In this document: piece after piece, positions 1 to 6,193 of the stretch
How the letters are laid out: every line of letters starts with the position of its first letter
Numbering within the stretch: the stretch's first letter is position 1
Source of the DNA: Acidimicrobiia bacterium
GTDB lineage: Bacteria > Actinomycetota > Acidimicrobiia > IMCC26256 > PALSA-555
Length of the DNA stretch: 24,338 bases
Reading direction: 5' to 3'
Assembly (NCBI GenBank): GCA_017853455.1
Contig: JAFMJM010000004.1
Coordinates: 1 to 24,338, forward strand
Notes under the pieces: generated by a model
The model's database searches: none
What the model saw: the letters and a program-made list of their open reading frames with translations, nothing else
Told to the model about the DNA's origin: nothing
Program-made: the position numbers and the translations under genes

Positions 1-800
1 CGGACCAGGCGGGCCCGGGCGCTCGTGGTCGCCCGTCCCGGGTACGCCACCGGACGCACCGGGAGCCGCCGCTTGCCGAGGGCCCGGTCGAAGCGCCGGG
101 CGTCGGCGACGTCACGGGTCCGGGGCGTGTCGAACCCGACGGAGAACGTGACCGAGAGCACGTCGCCGACCTCGACCCAGTGGAATCCGTCGGGCGGGAT
201 GTAGACCCCGTGGCCGGGCGAGAGCTCGTACGCCCGGGCCGGGGGCAGGACCGCCGTCGGTGCCGCCGGGCACTCGTGGTACGCCGCGACCCGGGTGTCG
301 TGCTCACGACGGTCGGGCTCGTCCTCGACCCAGACCGTCTTGGTCCCGGTGATCTGCAGGAGGAAGTTGTGGTGCATGTCGGGGTGTGCCGGGACGACCG
401 ATCCGGGCGGCGACACGAACGCCGCCAGGTTGATCCGACCGAGGCCACCGTCGACCGGGCCGACGAACGCCCGGATCTCCGCCTCGAGCGCCCGGGTGAG
501 GTCGGCGTACTCAGGGAAGCGCTCGAGGTTGTAGATCCCGACGTAGCCAGGTACCTCGGCAGTACCCCGGATCGCCGCCGCGGCGTCGGGGTGGGTGCCG
601 ACGGCGGAGCGTCCCTCGTGCGGGTCGGACTGGACCTGGAGTGGCCGGAGCCACGACTCGGGAGACCGCTCGGCGATGCCGGCGAGGAACGCCGGGGTCA
701 GTTCGGTCGGCGAGCCGAGCCGGTGCCGGACGGCGAAGCCGCCGTCGGGTGGACCGGGCACGCCCGAGAGCGGTTCGGGAAGGTCGAGCAGGGTGTCCAC
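1..800 (-). CDS. JmjC/cupin-like (cupin_8-type) oxygenase B, 3' end beyond window
   Basis: Partial gene: 266 codons from a GTG at 800 with no stop before the window edge. It is a putative non-haem Fe(II)/2-oxoglutarate oxygenase of the JmjC/cupin_8 fold. The visible metal triad is H139-x-D141 (in VPAHPDMHHNF) followed 66 residues later by H207 (in DGFHWVEVG), with the GTK strand between them. The GTG is the first possible start in this frame and lies 13 bases after the stop of the last small peptide; its ribosome site is weak. It is a paralogue of the oxygenase at 2234-2938, sharing the AFV...H-x-D...TGTK...PG...FH framework. Lying directly after six precursor-like peptides, it probably hydroxylates or otherwise oxidises one of them (inference). 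A non-catalytic cupin is the alternative, although all three metal ligands are present. Confidence 0.82.
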   Translation of the reverse strand, partial: MDTLLDLPEPLSGVPGPPDGGFAVRHRLGSPTELTPAFLAGIAERSPESWLRPLQVQSDPHEGRSAVGTHPDAAAAIRGTAEVPGYVGIYNLERFPEYADLTRALEAEIRAFVGPVDGGLGRINLAAFVSPPGSVVPAHPDMHHNFLLQITGTKTVWVEDEPDRREHDTRVAAYHECPAAPTAVLPPARAYELSPGHGVYIPPDGFHWVEVGDVLSVTFSVGFDTPRTRDVADARRFDRALGKRRLPVRPVAYPGRATTSARARLV

Positions 801-813
801 GGTCGGGAACAGG

Positions 814-942
814 TCAGGAACCCGGCGCCTTCGGGTCGAACACGGCGCAGGGCACGACCGACCCCGCGTGCCCGATGAGGGTCCCGTCGACGGTGGACCG
901 GCGGGTCACGCCCGGGGCCTCGTAGGTGCGCTGCTCGTTCAT
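814..942 (-). CDS. Small precursor-like peptide 1 (single module)
   Basis: A 42-residue peptide beginning MNEQRTYEAPGVTRR. It has one copy of the 18-residue module (residues 7-24, ending in LIG) and then a tail containing PCAVFDP and ending APGS. The ATG has a good ribosome site (AGGAG four bases upstream) and lies 17 bases after the stop of peptide 2. The upstream 59 bases are a near copy of those at peptide 3, which supports this start. C32 is the only cysteine in all six peptides, and this is the only peptide with a C-terminal serine. It is probably a RiPP precursor: module as leader or recognition element, tail as core (inference). It is not similar to any named peptide I know. Confidence 0.75.
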   Translation of the reverse strand: MNEQRTYEAPGVTRRSTVDGTLIGHAGSVVPCAVFDPKAPGS

Positions 943-956
943 GGTGCTCCTGTCAG
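898..956 (+). repeat. Direct repeat copy A (59 bp)
   Basis: These 59 bases match 1481-1539 with four differences. They cover the ribosome site, start codon and first 15 codons of peptide 1. Bases 902-930 also match 1348-1376 exactly, inside peptide 2. The identity includes third codon positions and untranslated bases, so it reflects recent duplication rather than selection on protein alone. Confidence 0.9.
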
Positions 957-959
957 TAG

Positions 960-1388
960 TCAGTTGGTGGAATCGGTCGGGGCCGCCGGACCCGGGGACG
1001 ACACCGTGATGAGGTTGAGCATGCGCCCGACCTTCGAACGCCGGATCACCGTCGGGGCCGTGTAGCCGGCCGCGTCGGCCCGGCCCGATGAACCCTGGCT
1101 CGGCGCGAACACGGCGCTGGGGGGAACTCCCGGAGCCGGGTCGGAGGCGGTGAGGCCGTTCAGGACCTGGCCCACGGCGACGCGGTCCGAGACCTGCGGT
1201 GCGACGTAGGGAACCGCCCCGACCTCCGGGGCGACCGGACTGACCGGAGCGCCCGAGTCCGCGGCCGGCGAGAACGCGGCACTGACCAGGCTGCCCCCGG
1301 GGGCCGAGGACGGAGCCCCGATCAGGGCAGGGTCGACGGGTGTCCGACGGGTCACGCCCGGGGCCTCGTAGGTGCGCGACTCGAACAT
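960..1388 (-). CDS. Precursor-like peptide 2 with three modules
   Basis: A 142-residue Pro/Ser/Ala/Gly-rich peptide with three copies of the 18-residue module. The copies start at Y8 (YEAPGV..., ending LIG), Y61 (YVAPQV..., ending LNG) and Y109 (YTAPTV..., ending LNL). Between them lie disordered linkers containing SAAFSP and SAVFAP. I chose the ATG at 1388 because it gives MFESRTYEAP, aligning with MNEQRTYEAP and MHEQRTYEAP of its neighbours, and it has GGGAA upstream. An in-frame ATG at 1403 overlaps the stop of peptide 3 (ATGA) and would add five residues. There is no signal peptide and no cysteine. It looks like a fusion of several single-module peptides, and could be a multi-core precursor. 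Confidence 0.72.
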   Translation of the reverse strand: MFESRTYEAPGVTRRTPVDPALIGAPSSAPGGSLVSAAFSPAADSGAPVSPVAPEVGAVPYVAPQVSDRVAVGQVLNGLTASDPAPGVPPSAVFAPSQGSSGRADAAGYTAPTVIRRSKVGRMLNLITVSSPGPAAPTDSTN

Positions 1389-1399
1389 GGCGGTTCCCG

Positions 1400-1525
1400 T
1401 CATTCGGTGGGAGAGGAAGGGACGGCGGGTCCGCCGACGCTGTAGGAGACGACCCCGATCAGGGTGGGGTCGACGGGGGCCCGGCGGGTCACGCCCGGAG
1501 CTTCGTAGGTGCGCTGCTCGTGCAC
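1400..1525 (-). CDS. Small precursor-like peptide 3 (single module)
   Basis: A 41-residue peptide beginning MHEQRTYEAPGVTRR (GTG start). It has one module at residues 7-24 ending LIG, then a 17-residue tail with Val, Ser, Gly and Pro that ends SSPTE. AGGAG lies four bases upstream of the GTG, and the start is 10 bases after the stop of peptide 4. Its first 15 residues and the DNA upstream are almost identical to peptide 1, a recent duplication. The tail has no cysteine, and its only acidic residue is the terminal Glu, so a lasso ring or thioether ring is not possible in it. It is short, but the module, the ribosome site and the spacing strongly support translation. Confidence 0.75.
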   Translation of the reverse strand: MHEQRTYEAPGVTRRAPVDPTLIGVVSYSVGGPAVPSSPTE

Positions 1526-1539
1526 GGTGCTCCTGTCAG
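1481..1539 (+). repeat. Direct repeat copy B (59 bp)
   Basis: Second copy of the 59-base repeat, covering the ribosome site, GTG start and first 15 codons of peptide 3. Two of the four differences from copy A change the start from ATGAAC to GTGCAC. The repeat also includes the stop codon of the preceding peptide 4. Confidence 0.9.
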
Positions 1540-1784
1540 TCGGTCGGGGTGAACGGAATCGGTGCCGAGGAGGCGACGGCGGCGTTGAGCATCGGGTCGA
1601 CCCCGGAACGTCGGATGACGGCCGGTGCGGCGTAGCCGACCGACCCGGACCGGGCGGCCGATCCGCTCGTCGGGGCGAACACGGCGCTCGGGGCCGGCGC
1701 CGACGAGCCGAAGCCGATCAGGGTGGGGTCGACCGCGGCCCGCCGGGTCACGGCCGGGGGTTCGTAGTTGCTCATCTCGTTCAC
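1536..1784 (-). CDS. Precursor-like peptide 4 with two modules
   Basis: An 82-residue peptide. Module one starts at Y7 (YEPPAV..., ending VDPTLIG) and module two at Y51 (YAAPAV..., ending VDPMLNA). A linker with SAVFAPTSGS lies between them, and the C-terminal tail ends PFTPTD. The GTG at 1784 gives MNEMSNYEPP, which aligns with MNEQRTYEAP of peptide 1; the ATG at 1775 (MSNYEPP) is a real alternative, with AAAGG ten bases upstream. The frame stays open further upstream, but that part resembles none of the other peptides and was left out. No cysteine. It is the clearest example of the two-module architecture with an LIG module first and an LN module second. Confidence 0.73.
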   Translation of the reverse strand: MNEMSNYEPPAVTRRAAVDPTLIGFGSSAPAPSAVFAPTSGSAARSGSVGYAAPAVIRRSGVDPMLNAAVASSAPIPFTPTD

Positions 1785-1812
1785 GCCTTTCCGAACGTCC
1801 ACCGTCGCCGAC

Positions 1813-2076
1813 CTAGCCCTCGAGTCCCCCCGACGCCGAGAAGGCGCCGCCGTTGAGGACCGGACCGACATCGACGCGGTTCGAGACCTTCGGTGATGAA
1901 TAGGGAGACGACGCCGCGGTCGGGCCGTCCGGACCGGTCGGGTCGTCCGAGCCCGGGGTCGGCGTGAACACCGCGCTGATCGCCCCCAGGTCCGAGGACG
2001 GCAGTCCGATCAGGCTCGCGTCGACGACGGACCGGCGGGAGACGGCCGGAGCCGAGTACGTGGTCCCGGTGCGCAC
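1813..2076 (-). CDS. Precursor-like peptide 5 with two modules
   Basis: An 87-residue peptide from a GTG eight bases after the stop of peptide 6. Module one starts at Y7 (YSAPAV..., ending VDASLIG). It is followed by SAVFTPTPGS and an Asp/Gly/Pro-rich linker. The second module (YSSPKV..., ending VGPVLNG) carries an Asn-Arg pair in place of Arg-Arg, like the middle module of peptide 2. The tail is short (GAFSASGGLEG) and the stop is TAG. Ribosome site weak, so translation probably depends on coupling to peptide 6. No cysteine and no signal sequence. Likely a RiPP-type precursor or a substrate of the neighbouring oxygenases. Confidence 0.72.
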   Translation of the reverse strand: MRTGTTYSAPAVSRRSVVDASLIGLPSSDLGAISAVFTPTPGSDDPTGPDGPTAASSPYSSPKVSNRVDVGPVLNGGAFSASGGLEG

Positions 2077-2084
2077 GGCGCCGG

Positions 2085-2237
2085 TCAGTCGTCGGCACCG
2101 GCCGGGGCCACCGGCCCCGGGGACAGCAACGACACGCCGTTGAGCATCGGATCGACCGACGAACGTCGGGTGACCGCCGGGGCGACGTAACGATTCACCC
2201 CGATACGGTACCCCACCGCCGCGGACCTCGCCGTCAC
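2085..2237 (-). CDS. Small precursor-like peptide 6 (single module)
   Basis: A 50-residue peptide if started at the GTG that overlaps the stop of the upstream oxygenase gene (GTGA). It carries one module (YVAPAV..., ending VDPMLNG) and the tail VSLLSPGPVAPAGADD. Internal GTG codons at 2216 and 2198 would give 43 or 37 residues; the one at 2198 would begin MNRYVAP. The longer form is preferred because nearly all junctions in this operon are four-base overlaps and because ARSAAVGY resembles ARSGSVGY in peptide 4. The module is of the LN class otherwise found only as second or third module, here standing alone. The start is uncertain; the reading frame is not. Confidence 0.68.
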   Translation of the reverse strand: MTARSAAVGYRIGVNRYVAPAVTRRSSVDPMLNGVSLLSPGPVAPAGADD

Positions 2238-2938
2238 CCCGACCGCCCGGCCCGGAGCGCCGCCCCGGCCGCCTCCGTGGCGTCGGTCATGACCACGGCG
2301 GTGAGCGCCAGCGAGGACGTGTCGGACTCCTCCACCCCGTGGAAGAGGAAGGCCGGCATGGCCACCGCGTCGCCCGGGTGGAGCACGATCTCCTCGGTCC
2401 GGTCGGGCGCCCGGTCGGGGTTCCGGCGCTGCGTTCCGAGGGTCGCCCCCGCCATCCGGGCCTCGACCTCGGGGTCGTCGTACCAACCCACCACCAGGCG
2501 TTTCGTGCCCTCGACCTGGACGAGGAGGTGGTGACCCCGATCGCAGTGGAACGGCACCCGGGTCCGGGGTGCCGCCACGAACGCGATCAGGTCGATGCTC
2601 TCCACCTGCTCGCCGGCGCTGCGCGCGGCCAGGACGAGCGGTGCCGCCAGGCGCAGCGCCGCCGCCCGGTACCGCTCGAGGGTGCCGAGGCCGGCCAGCA
2701 TCACCCACGACTCCGACTCGGGGAGCCGGTCGAGCACGTCGACCACCGACGGCTGGTCGCGGACGACCTCGCCGTGGGGCAGCACCATGGGGAGCCCCAC
2801 CGCCCGGTGGTAGACGACCCGTTCGGCGGACAGGTCGGTACTCGCCGCCGCCAGCGCCTCGGAGGCGAACAGCCCGAGGTCGAGGTCGGCCAGGCTCACC
2901 GGCACCCGCACCGGGTGCGGAGTGCGCAGATCGATCAT
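2234..2938 (-). CDS. JmjC/cupin-like (cupin_8-type) oxygenase A
   Basis: A 234-residue protein, putative Fe(II)/2-oxoglutarate-dependent oxygenase. The metal triad is H131-x-D133 (VPFHCDRGHH) and H200 (AFLFHGVE), with VEGTKRLVVGWYD between them. This is the usual layout of small bacterial JmjC/cupin_8 hydroxylases, of which some members hydroxylate peptide side chains. The ATG at 2938 lies 11 bases after the PqqD-like gene. The stop overlaps the GTG of peptide 6, so enzyme and first peptide are translationally coupled. It is a diverged paralogue of the oxygenase at the window's left edge; the two flank all six peptides. Substrate not provable from sequence; the adjacent peptides are the obvious candidates. 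Confidence 0.85.
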   Translation of the reverse strand: MIDLRTPHPVRVPVSLADLDLGLFASEALAAASTDLSAERVVYHRAVGLPMVLPHGEVVRDQPSVVDVLDRLPESESWVMLAGLGTLERYRAAALRLAAPLVLAARSAGEQVESIDLIAFVAAPRTRVPFHCDRGHHLLVQVEGTKRLVVGWYDDPEVEARMAGATLGTQRRNPDRAPDRTEEIVLHPGDAVAMPAFLFHGVEESDTSSLALTAVVMTDATEAAGAALRAGRSG

Positions 2939-2949
2939 CGCCGTCGGTG

Positions 2950-3213
2950 TCAGTCGGAGACGACGAGGGCGCTGCCGGCCAACTCGGCCAGGAACGCCTC
3001 GACGTCACGGGTGACGGCGTCCTCCGCTGCGTCGGGGTGCACGGCCCGGACGGCGGCGACGAGCGCCGCCACGTCGGCACCGCCGTCGAGGCTCCGCCAG
3101 ACGATCGACCCGGTGTCGTTGAGGTCGATGAGCTCGTCGCCGGCCGCGGTGATGAGCACGACGAGGCCGTCGACCTCCTGGTGGAGCACGCCGGGGGCCC
3201 GTCGGTACGTCAT
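2950..3213 (-). CDS. PqqD-like protein (RiPP recognition element fold)
   Basis: An 87-residue PqqD-family protein. The N-terminal strands (residues 1-35, including GDELIDLNDTGSIVWRSLDGG) and the following helices with DAVTRDVEAFLAEL are typical. PqqD-fold proteins bind the leader of RiPP precursors and present it to modifying enzymes; free-standing forms are the B1 proteins of lasso clusters. Here it lies between the kinase-like gene (9-base gap) and an oxygenase (11-base gap), just upstream of peptides whose module looks like a B1-binding motif. Binding of the YxxPxV module by this protein is an inference, but a specific one. Related small PqqD proteins also occur beside HPr-kinase-like genes outside RiPP loci. 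Confidence 0.88.
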   Translation of the reverse strand: MTYRRAPGVLHQEVDGLVVLITAAGDELIDLNDTGSIVWRSLDGGADVAALVAAVRAVHPDAAEDAVTRDVEAFLAELAGSALVVSD

Positions 3214-3222
3214 GCCGAGATG

Positions 3223-4218
3223 CTAACCCGACCCGCCCGTTCGCCGGTGCTCGTCGAGGCGTTCGTCGAGCAGGTCGTCGAGCCGATCGAGCTGCTCGGT
3301 CACCTCGGCCAGCGCCGCGGCCGGGTCGTTGCCGCGCCGCATCGTCCACGCCGGCACCTGGGCCAGGCGTCCGGCGATCCCGAACGCGGCGTTGCGATGG
3401 GCGGGATCCGAGAACGACTGCATCGTCTGGAGGATCGCGTGCAGCACGTCGGGGCCGGTGAGCCGGTCGATCCCCGCCCCCCGGGGATCGGCACCCGCCG
3501 CGATCACCAGCCCGGCGAGCGTCACCGGACCATCGACCCGGGTTCCGGCGTCGACCTCGATGCGCTGCCGCGGATCCTCGGGCACCGCCTGACCCGCGAC
3601 GGCGAGACCTTCGACCACGTCGGCGGGCACTGCGATCGGCCGGGGCATCCCCGTCGCCCGCACCGGCCCGCCGTCCGCCGGGGCGTCGAGCACCACGGCG
3701 TCGTCGGACACGACCCCCCGGCCAGAGCGCCGGGCCGCGAACGTCAGCGTCGACTTGCCCACGCCCGATCCCCCCATCACCAGCACCGGGCCACCCCGCA
3801 GGACGACGACCGCACCGTGGGTCAGGAACCGCCCGCGAACGGCGAACACCCGGCTGAGTCCCTGCAGACAGGCATTGCGGAAGCAGGCTCCGATCGACGG
3901 GACGTCTCCGCCCGCCCACACCCCGTCGGCGTCGGCGCGCGCCCGGAGACCGGCCACGTCGAGGTACATGGCGTCGTCGGACCACCAGATCGCGATCCGC
4001 TCCAGCGTGACGTCGGGCGGTCGCGCCGGAAGCTCGGGGGCGGCCTCGGTCAGGCGGATCTCACACTCGGGGTCGGCCTCCGTGAGGTCCGCGTCGCGGA
4101 ACAACGACGCCACCGCCTCCGCGCGATCCAGGTCGTCGGCGACGACCCGCGTCGCGAGCCCCGCCACGTCGATCGCGACCCCGCTCCGGATCGACCCGAC
4201 GTCGAGCGGTCCGCTCAC
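3223..4218 (-). CDS. HPr kinase-like P-loop protein
   Basis: A 331-residue protein with a Walker A loop GGSGVGKST (residues 149-157) and SDD (171-173), the signature of the C-terminal domain of HPr kinase/phosphorylase. The N-terminal 130 residues do not resemble the HPr-binding domain of canonical HprK. Such homologues are common in lasso and other RiPP loci, and one family (ThcoK/PadeK, paeninodin) phosphorylates the C-terminal serine of the precursor. The GTG at 4218 overlaps the stop of the nucleotidyltransferase (GTGA); the stop is TAG. It probably phosphorylates a peptide or small molecule of this pathway. There is no HPr or PTS gene nearby. Confidence 0.87.
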   Translation of the reverse strand: MSGPLDVGSIRSGVAIDVAGLATRVVADDLDRAEAVASLFRDADLTEADPECEIRLTEAAPELPARPPDVTLERIAIWWSDDAMYLDVAGLRARADADGVWAGGDVPSIGACFRNACLQGLSRVFAVRGRFLTHGAVVVLRGGPVLVMGGSGVGKSTLTFAARRSGRGVVSDDAVVLDAPADGGPVRATGMPRPIAVPADVVEGLAVAGQAVPEDPRQRIEVDAGTRVDGPVTLAGLVIAAGADPRGAGIDRLTGPDVLHAILQTMQSFSDPAHRNAAFGIAGRLAQVPAWTMRRGNDPAAALAEVTEQLDRLDDLLDERLDEHRRTGGSG

Positions 4219-5360
4219 CGCTCGTCCACCGAACCGGCCCGCCGGGCCGCGAGCGCGCGACTGCGGGCGCGGGCCGTCCGCCACCGGCCCCGGGCCAGCC
4301 GCACCAGCACCGGTCCGTGGATGTCCGGGTACTGGACGGCGACCGTCGCCGCCGGTGGGAACGCGATCCGCCACAGGTGCGTCCACGCCTCGCCACCGCG
4401 GCCGTCCTGAAAGAACGGCAGGAGGTCCTGGCGACGCGACCGCGCCGTCCCGGCTCCGCCGAGCAGGGCCGTCGACTCCGGCCACGCGTGCGGCCAGGCC
4501 CGCGTCCGCCAACCGCGTTCCCCGATGCGCACCACCGGATCGACCCCCAGGGTCGTGGTGATGCGCCCGAGCGCACCACCGACCACCGGGCCGAGACCGT
4601 CGGCCGCCACGAGCGCGTCGACGGCCGTCGGGTCGAGATCGGGGTCGCGCAGGACCCGGGCCACGTCGGCGTAGCCGAGGAGCCGCCAGAAACAGTCTTT
4701 GGTGACGTGCACGAGGAAGTGGACGAGCGCCAGCGCCGGGTCGGGCGCGCGCACCGTCGAGCCGTCGGGCATGGACCACGGGGTGGTGTGCTCCCATACC
4801 AGGTCGCGCGAACGGGAGGGGATCCCGGTCTTGTAGAGATCGAAGTGGAGGTCGACGGGCGTGTCACCGAATATCACGTTGACCGAACCGAGCACCCCGG
4901 ACGCGACCAGGTCGCCGACCGAGTCGAGGAGCGGGTGGTCCGGCTCGAGGGTGGCCACGATCTCACGTGCCCGACCGATCGCGGCCGGGTCGACCAGCAC
5001 GTCGACGTCCGACGTCGGTCGTTCCCCCGTGGCGGCGTACCAGCGCGCCTCGGCCACCACGCCCTTCACGGCCGCGACCTCGACCCCGATCGTCGCCAGC
5101 CGGTCGCGCACCGCCACCAGGCCACCGGTCAGGCGCTCGTGGCGCTGCCGGGTGACCAGCATCGACCGCTCCAGGTGGTCGTATCCGGGCCAGTCGGGGT
5201 CGTGCTCACGGACCCACGACGCCAGGAGCCCGTGCATGCCGTGGCGGTGCGCTTCGCGCACGAGGCCCTCGGCGTCGTCGGGCAGCGGGCCGGCCGGTCG
5301 CCCGGCGGCCAGTTCGACCAGGCACCGGGACGCCTTCGGCGACGCCGTCGGCGCCGTCAC
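4215..5360 (-). CDS. Nucleotidyltransferase family protein (NTP_transf_5 type)
   Basis: A 381-residue protein with the NTP_transf_5 pattern: VKG at 98-100, then GERPTSDVDVLVD (112-124) whose D118 and D120 would bind metal. The remaining 250 residues are helical and fit the family. Members frequently sit with HPr-kinase-like and PqqD-like genes; PsmN of the pseudomycoidin lasso pathway is a homologue that modifies the peptide terminus. The GTG at 5360 overlaps the crotonase stop, and its own stop overlaps the kinase start, so all three are coupled. The reading frame is open further upstream but that part lies inside the crotonase gene. Likely a tailoring enzyme. Confidence 0.82.
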   Translation of the reverse strand: MTAPTASPKASRCLVELAAGRPAGPLPDDAEGLVREAHRHGMHGLLASWVREHDPDWPGYDHLERSMLVTRQRHERLTGGLVAVRDRLATIGVEVAAVKGVVAEARWYAATGERPTSDVDVLVDPAAIGRAREIVATLEPDHPLLDSVGDLVASGVLGSVNVIFGDTPVDLHFDLYKTGIPSRSRDLVWEHTTPWSMPDGSTVRAPDPALALVHFLVHVTKDCFWRLLGYADVARVLRDPDLDPTAVDALVAADGLGPVVGGALGRITTTLGVDPVVRIGERGWRTRAWPHAWPESTALLGGAGTARSRRQDLLPFFQDGRGGEAWTHLWRIAFPPAATVAVQYPDIHGPVLVRLARGRWRTARARSRALAARRAGSVDER

Positions 5361-6193
5361 CGGGACGGACGGGGTTCGCGCATGGCGGCGAGCAAGGGGT
5401 CGATCGGCCCGACCTCCGCCGCCCGGGTCTGTCCGCCCGCCGCCAGGAACCGGCGCATCGGACCGTGGTGCGCACCTACCCCGACGGCGGCGTCGAGGGC
5501 GGCACTCTCGGTCACCAGCGCCGCCGGATCGTGGCCGAGCGCGGTGTCGACGACGTCCTTGACGGCGACGACCGACCGACGGTCGAGGTGGGTGAACGGC
5601 GCCAGGAACGCAGCCAGCGCGGCGTCGAGGTCGGCAGACGGGAGCCGGGCCTGCAGCCACCCGAGGGCCAACGCCTCGTCGGCGTCGACGTCGCGTCCGG
5701 AGAGGATCAACTCGAGCGTCCGGGCCCGACCGACCAGCCGGGTCCAGCGCACCGTGCCGCCGGCACCCGGCAGGATCCCCATCGCCACCTCGGGCTGGCC
5801 GATCACGGTCCGTTCGGTGCCCACCCGCAGGTCGAGCGCCGACAGGAACTCGCACCCGCCCCCGCGCGCGTAGCCGTCGACCACCCCGACGGTCAGGAAC
5901 GGCGCGCGGTGGATCCGCTCGAACAGCGCCGCCGCGATGTTGGGCTCGGTGATCGGCTCGGCGGACCCTTCGGCCTCGAGGAGCACCTCCACGTCGCCGT
6001 GCATCAGGAAGAAATCGGGATCGGCGCTGCGGAACACCACCACCGCCACCGACTCGTCGGCCTCGACCTCGGGCAGCAGCCCGAACAGGCCGACCACGAG
6101 GTCGACACCGACGAGGTTGTGCGGCGGCAGGTCGAGCGTGACCGTGACCACCGCACCGTCACGCGCGACGTGCAGTCCGCCGTCGGCGCTCAC
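5357..6193 (-). CDS. Enoyl-CoA hydratase/isomerase (crotonase) family protein
   Basis: A 278-residue crotonase-fold enzyme. The oxyanion-hole region DGYARGGGCEFLSALDLRVG is present. Both positions of the classical hydratase glutamates are filled: E115 (GGGCE) and E135 (QPEVAMGILPGAGGT). It probably acts on an acyl-CoA as hydratase or isomerase; substrate unknown. Start GTG at 6193, overlapping the stop of the DUF1214 gene, and stop overlapping the start of the nucleotidyltransferase, each by GTGA. Coupling to a RiPP-like operon is unusual: it may supply an acyl group, act on the peptide, or be an unrelated passenger. Confidence 0.88.
   Translation of the reverse strand: MSADGGLHVARDGAVVTVTLDLPPHNLVGVDLVVGLFGLLPEVEADESVAVVVFRSADPDFFLMHGDVEVLLEAEGSAEPITEPNIAAALFERIHRAPFLTVGVVDGYARGGGCEFLSALDLRVGTERTVIGQPEVAMGILPGAGGTVRWTRLVGRARTLELILSGRDVDADEALALGWLQARLPSADLDAALAAFLAPFTHLDRRSVVAVKDVVDTALGHDPAALVTESAALDAAVGVGAHHGPMRRFLAAGGQTRAAEVGPIDPLLAAMREPRPSR

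Noticed and set aside
180..878. A 232-codon plus-strand frame
   Set aside because: Opposite to oxygenase B and peptide 1, which have family motifs and ribosome sites; the plus product is low-complexity.
1785..1871. N-terminal extension of peptide 4 to position 1871
   Set aside because: It overlaps the end of peptide 5, is Arg/Ser-rich unlike the other N-termini, and the GTG at 1784 aligns with the conserved MNE start.
814..2237. Repeats considered as a CRISPR array or minisatellite
   Set aside because: The repeats are irregularly spaced, differ in length, are in frame with small genes and code for a conserved peptide module.
814..2237. Canonical lasso peptide precursors
   Set aside because: The leader-like motif fits, but several tails lack Asp/Glu at ring-closing distance, the motif recurs within one chain, and no cyclase or B2 protease gene is visible.
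2569..4410. A 613-codon open frame on the plus strand
   Set aside because: It lies opposite four recognised minus-strand genes (oxygenase, PqqD-like, kinase-like, nucleotidyltransferase), is Arg/Pro-rich and matches no family. It is a high-GC shadow.
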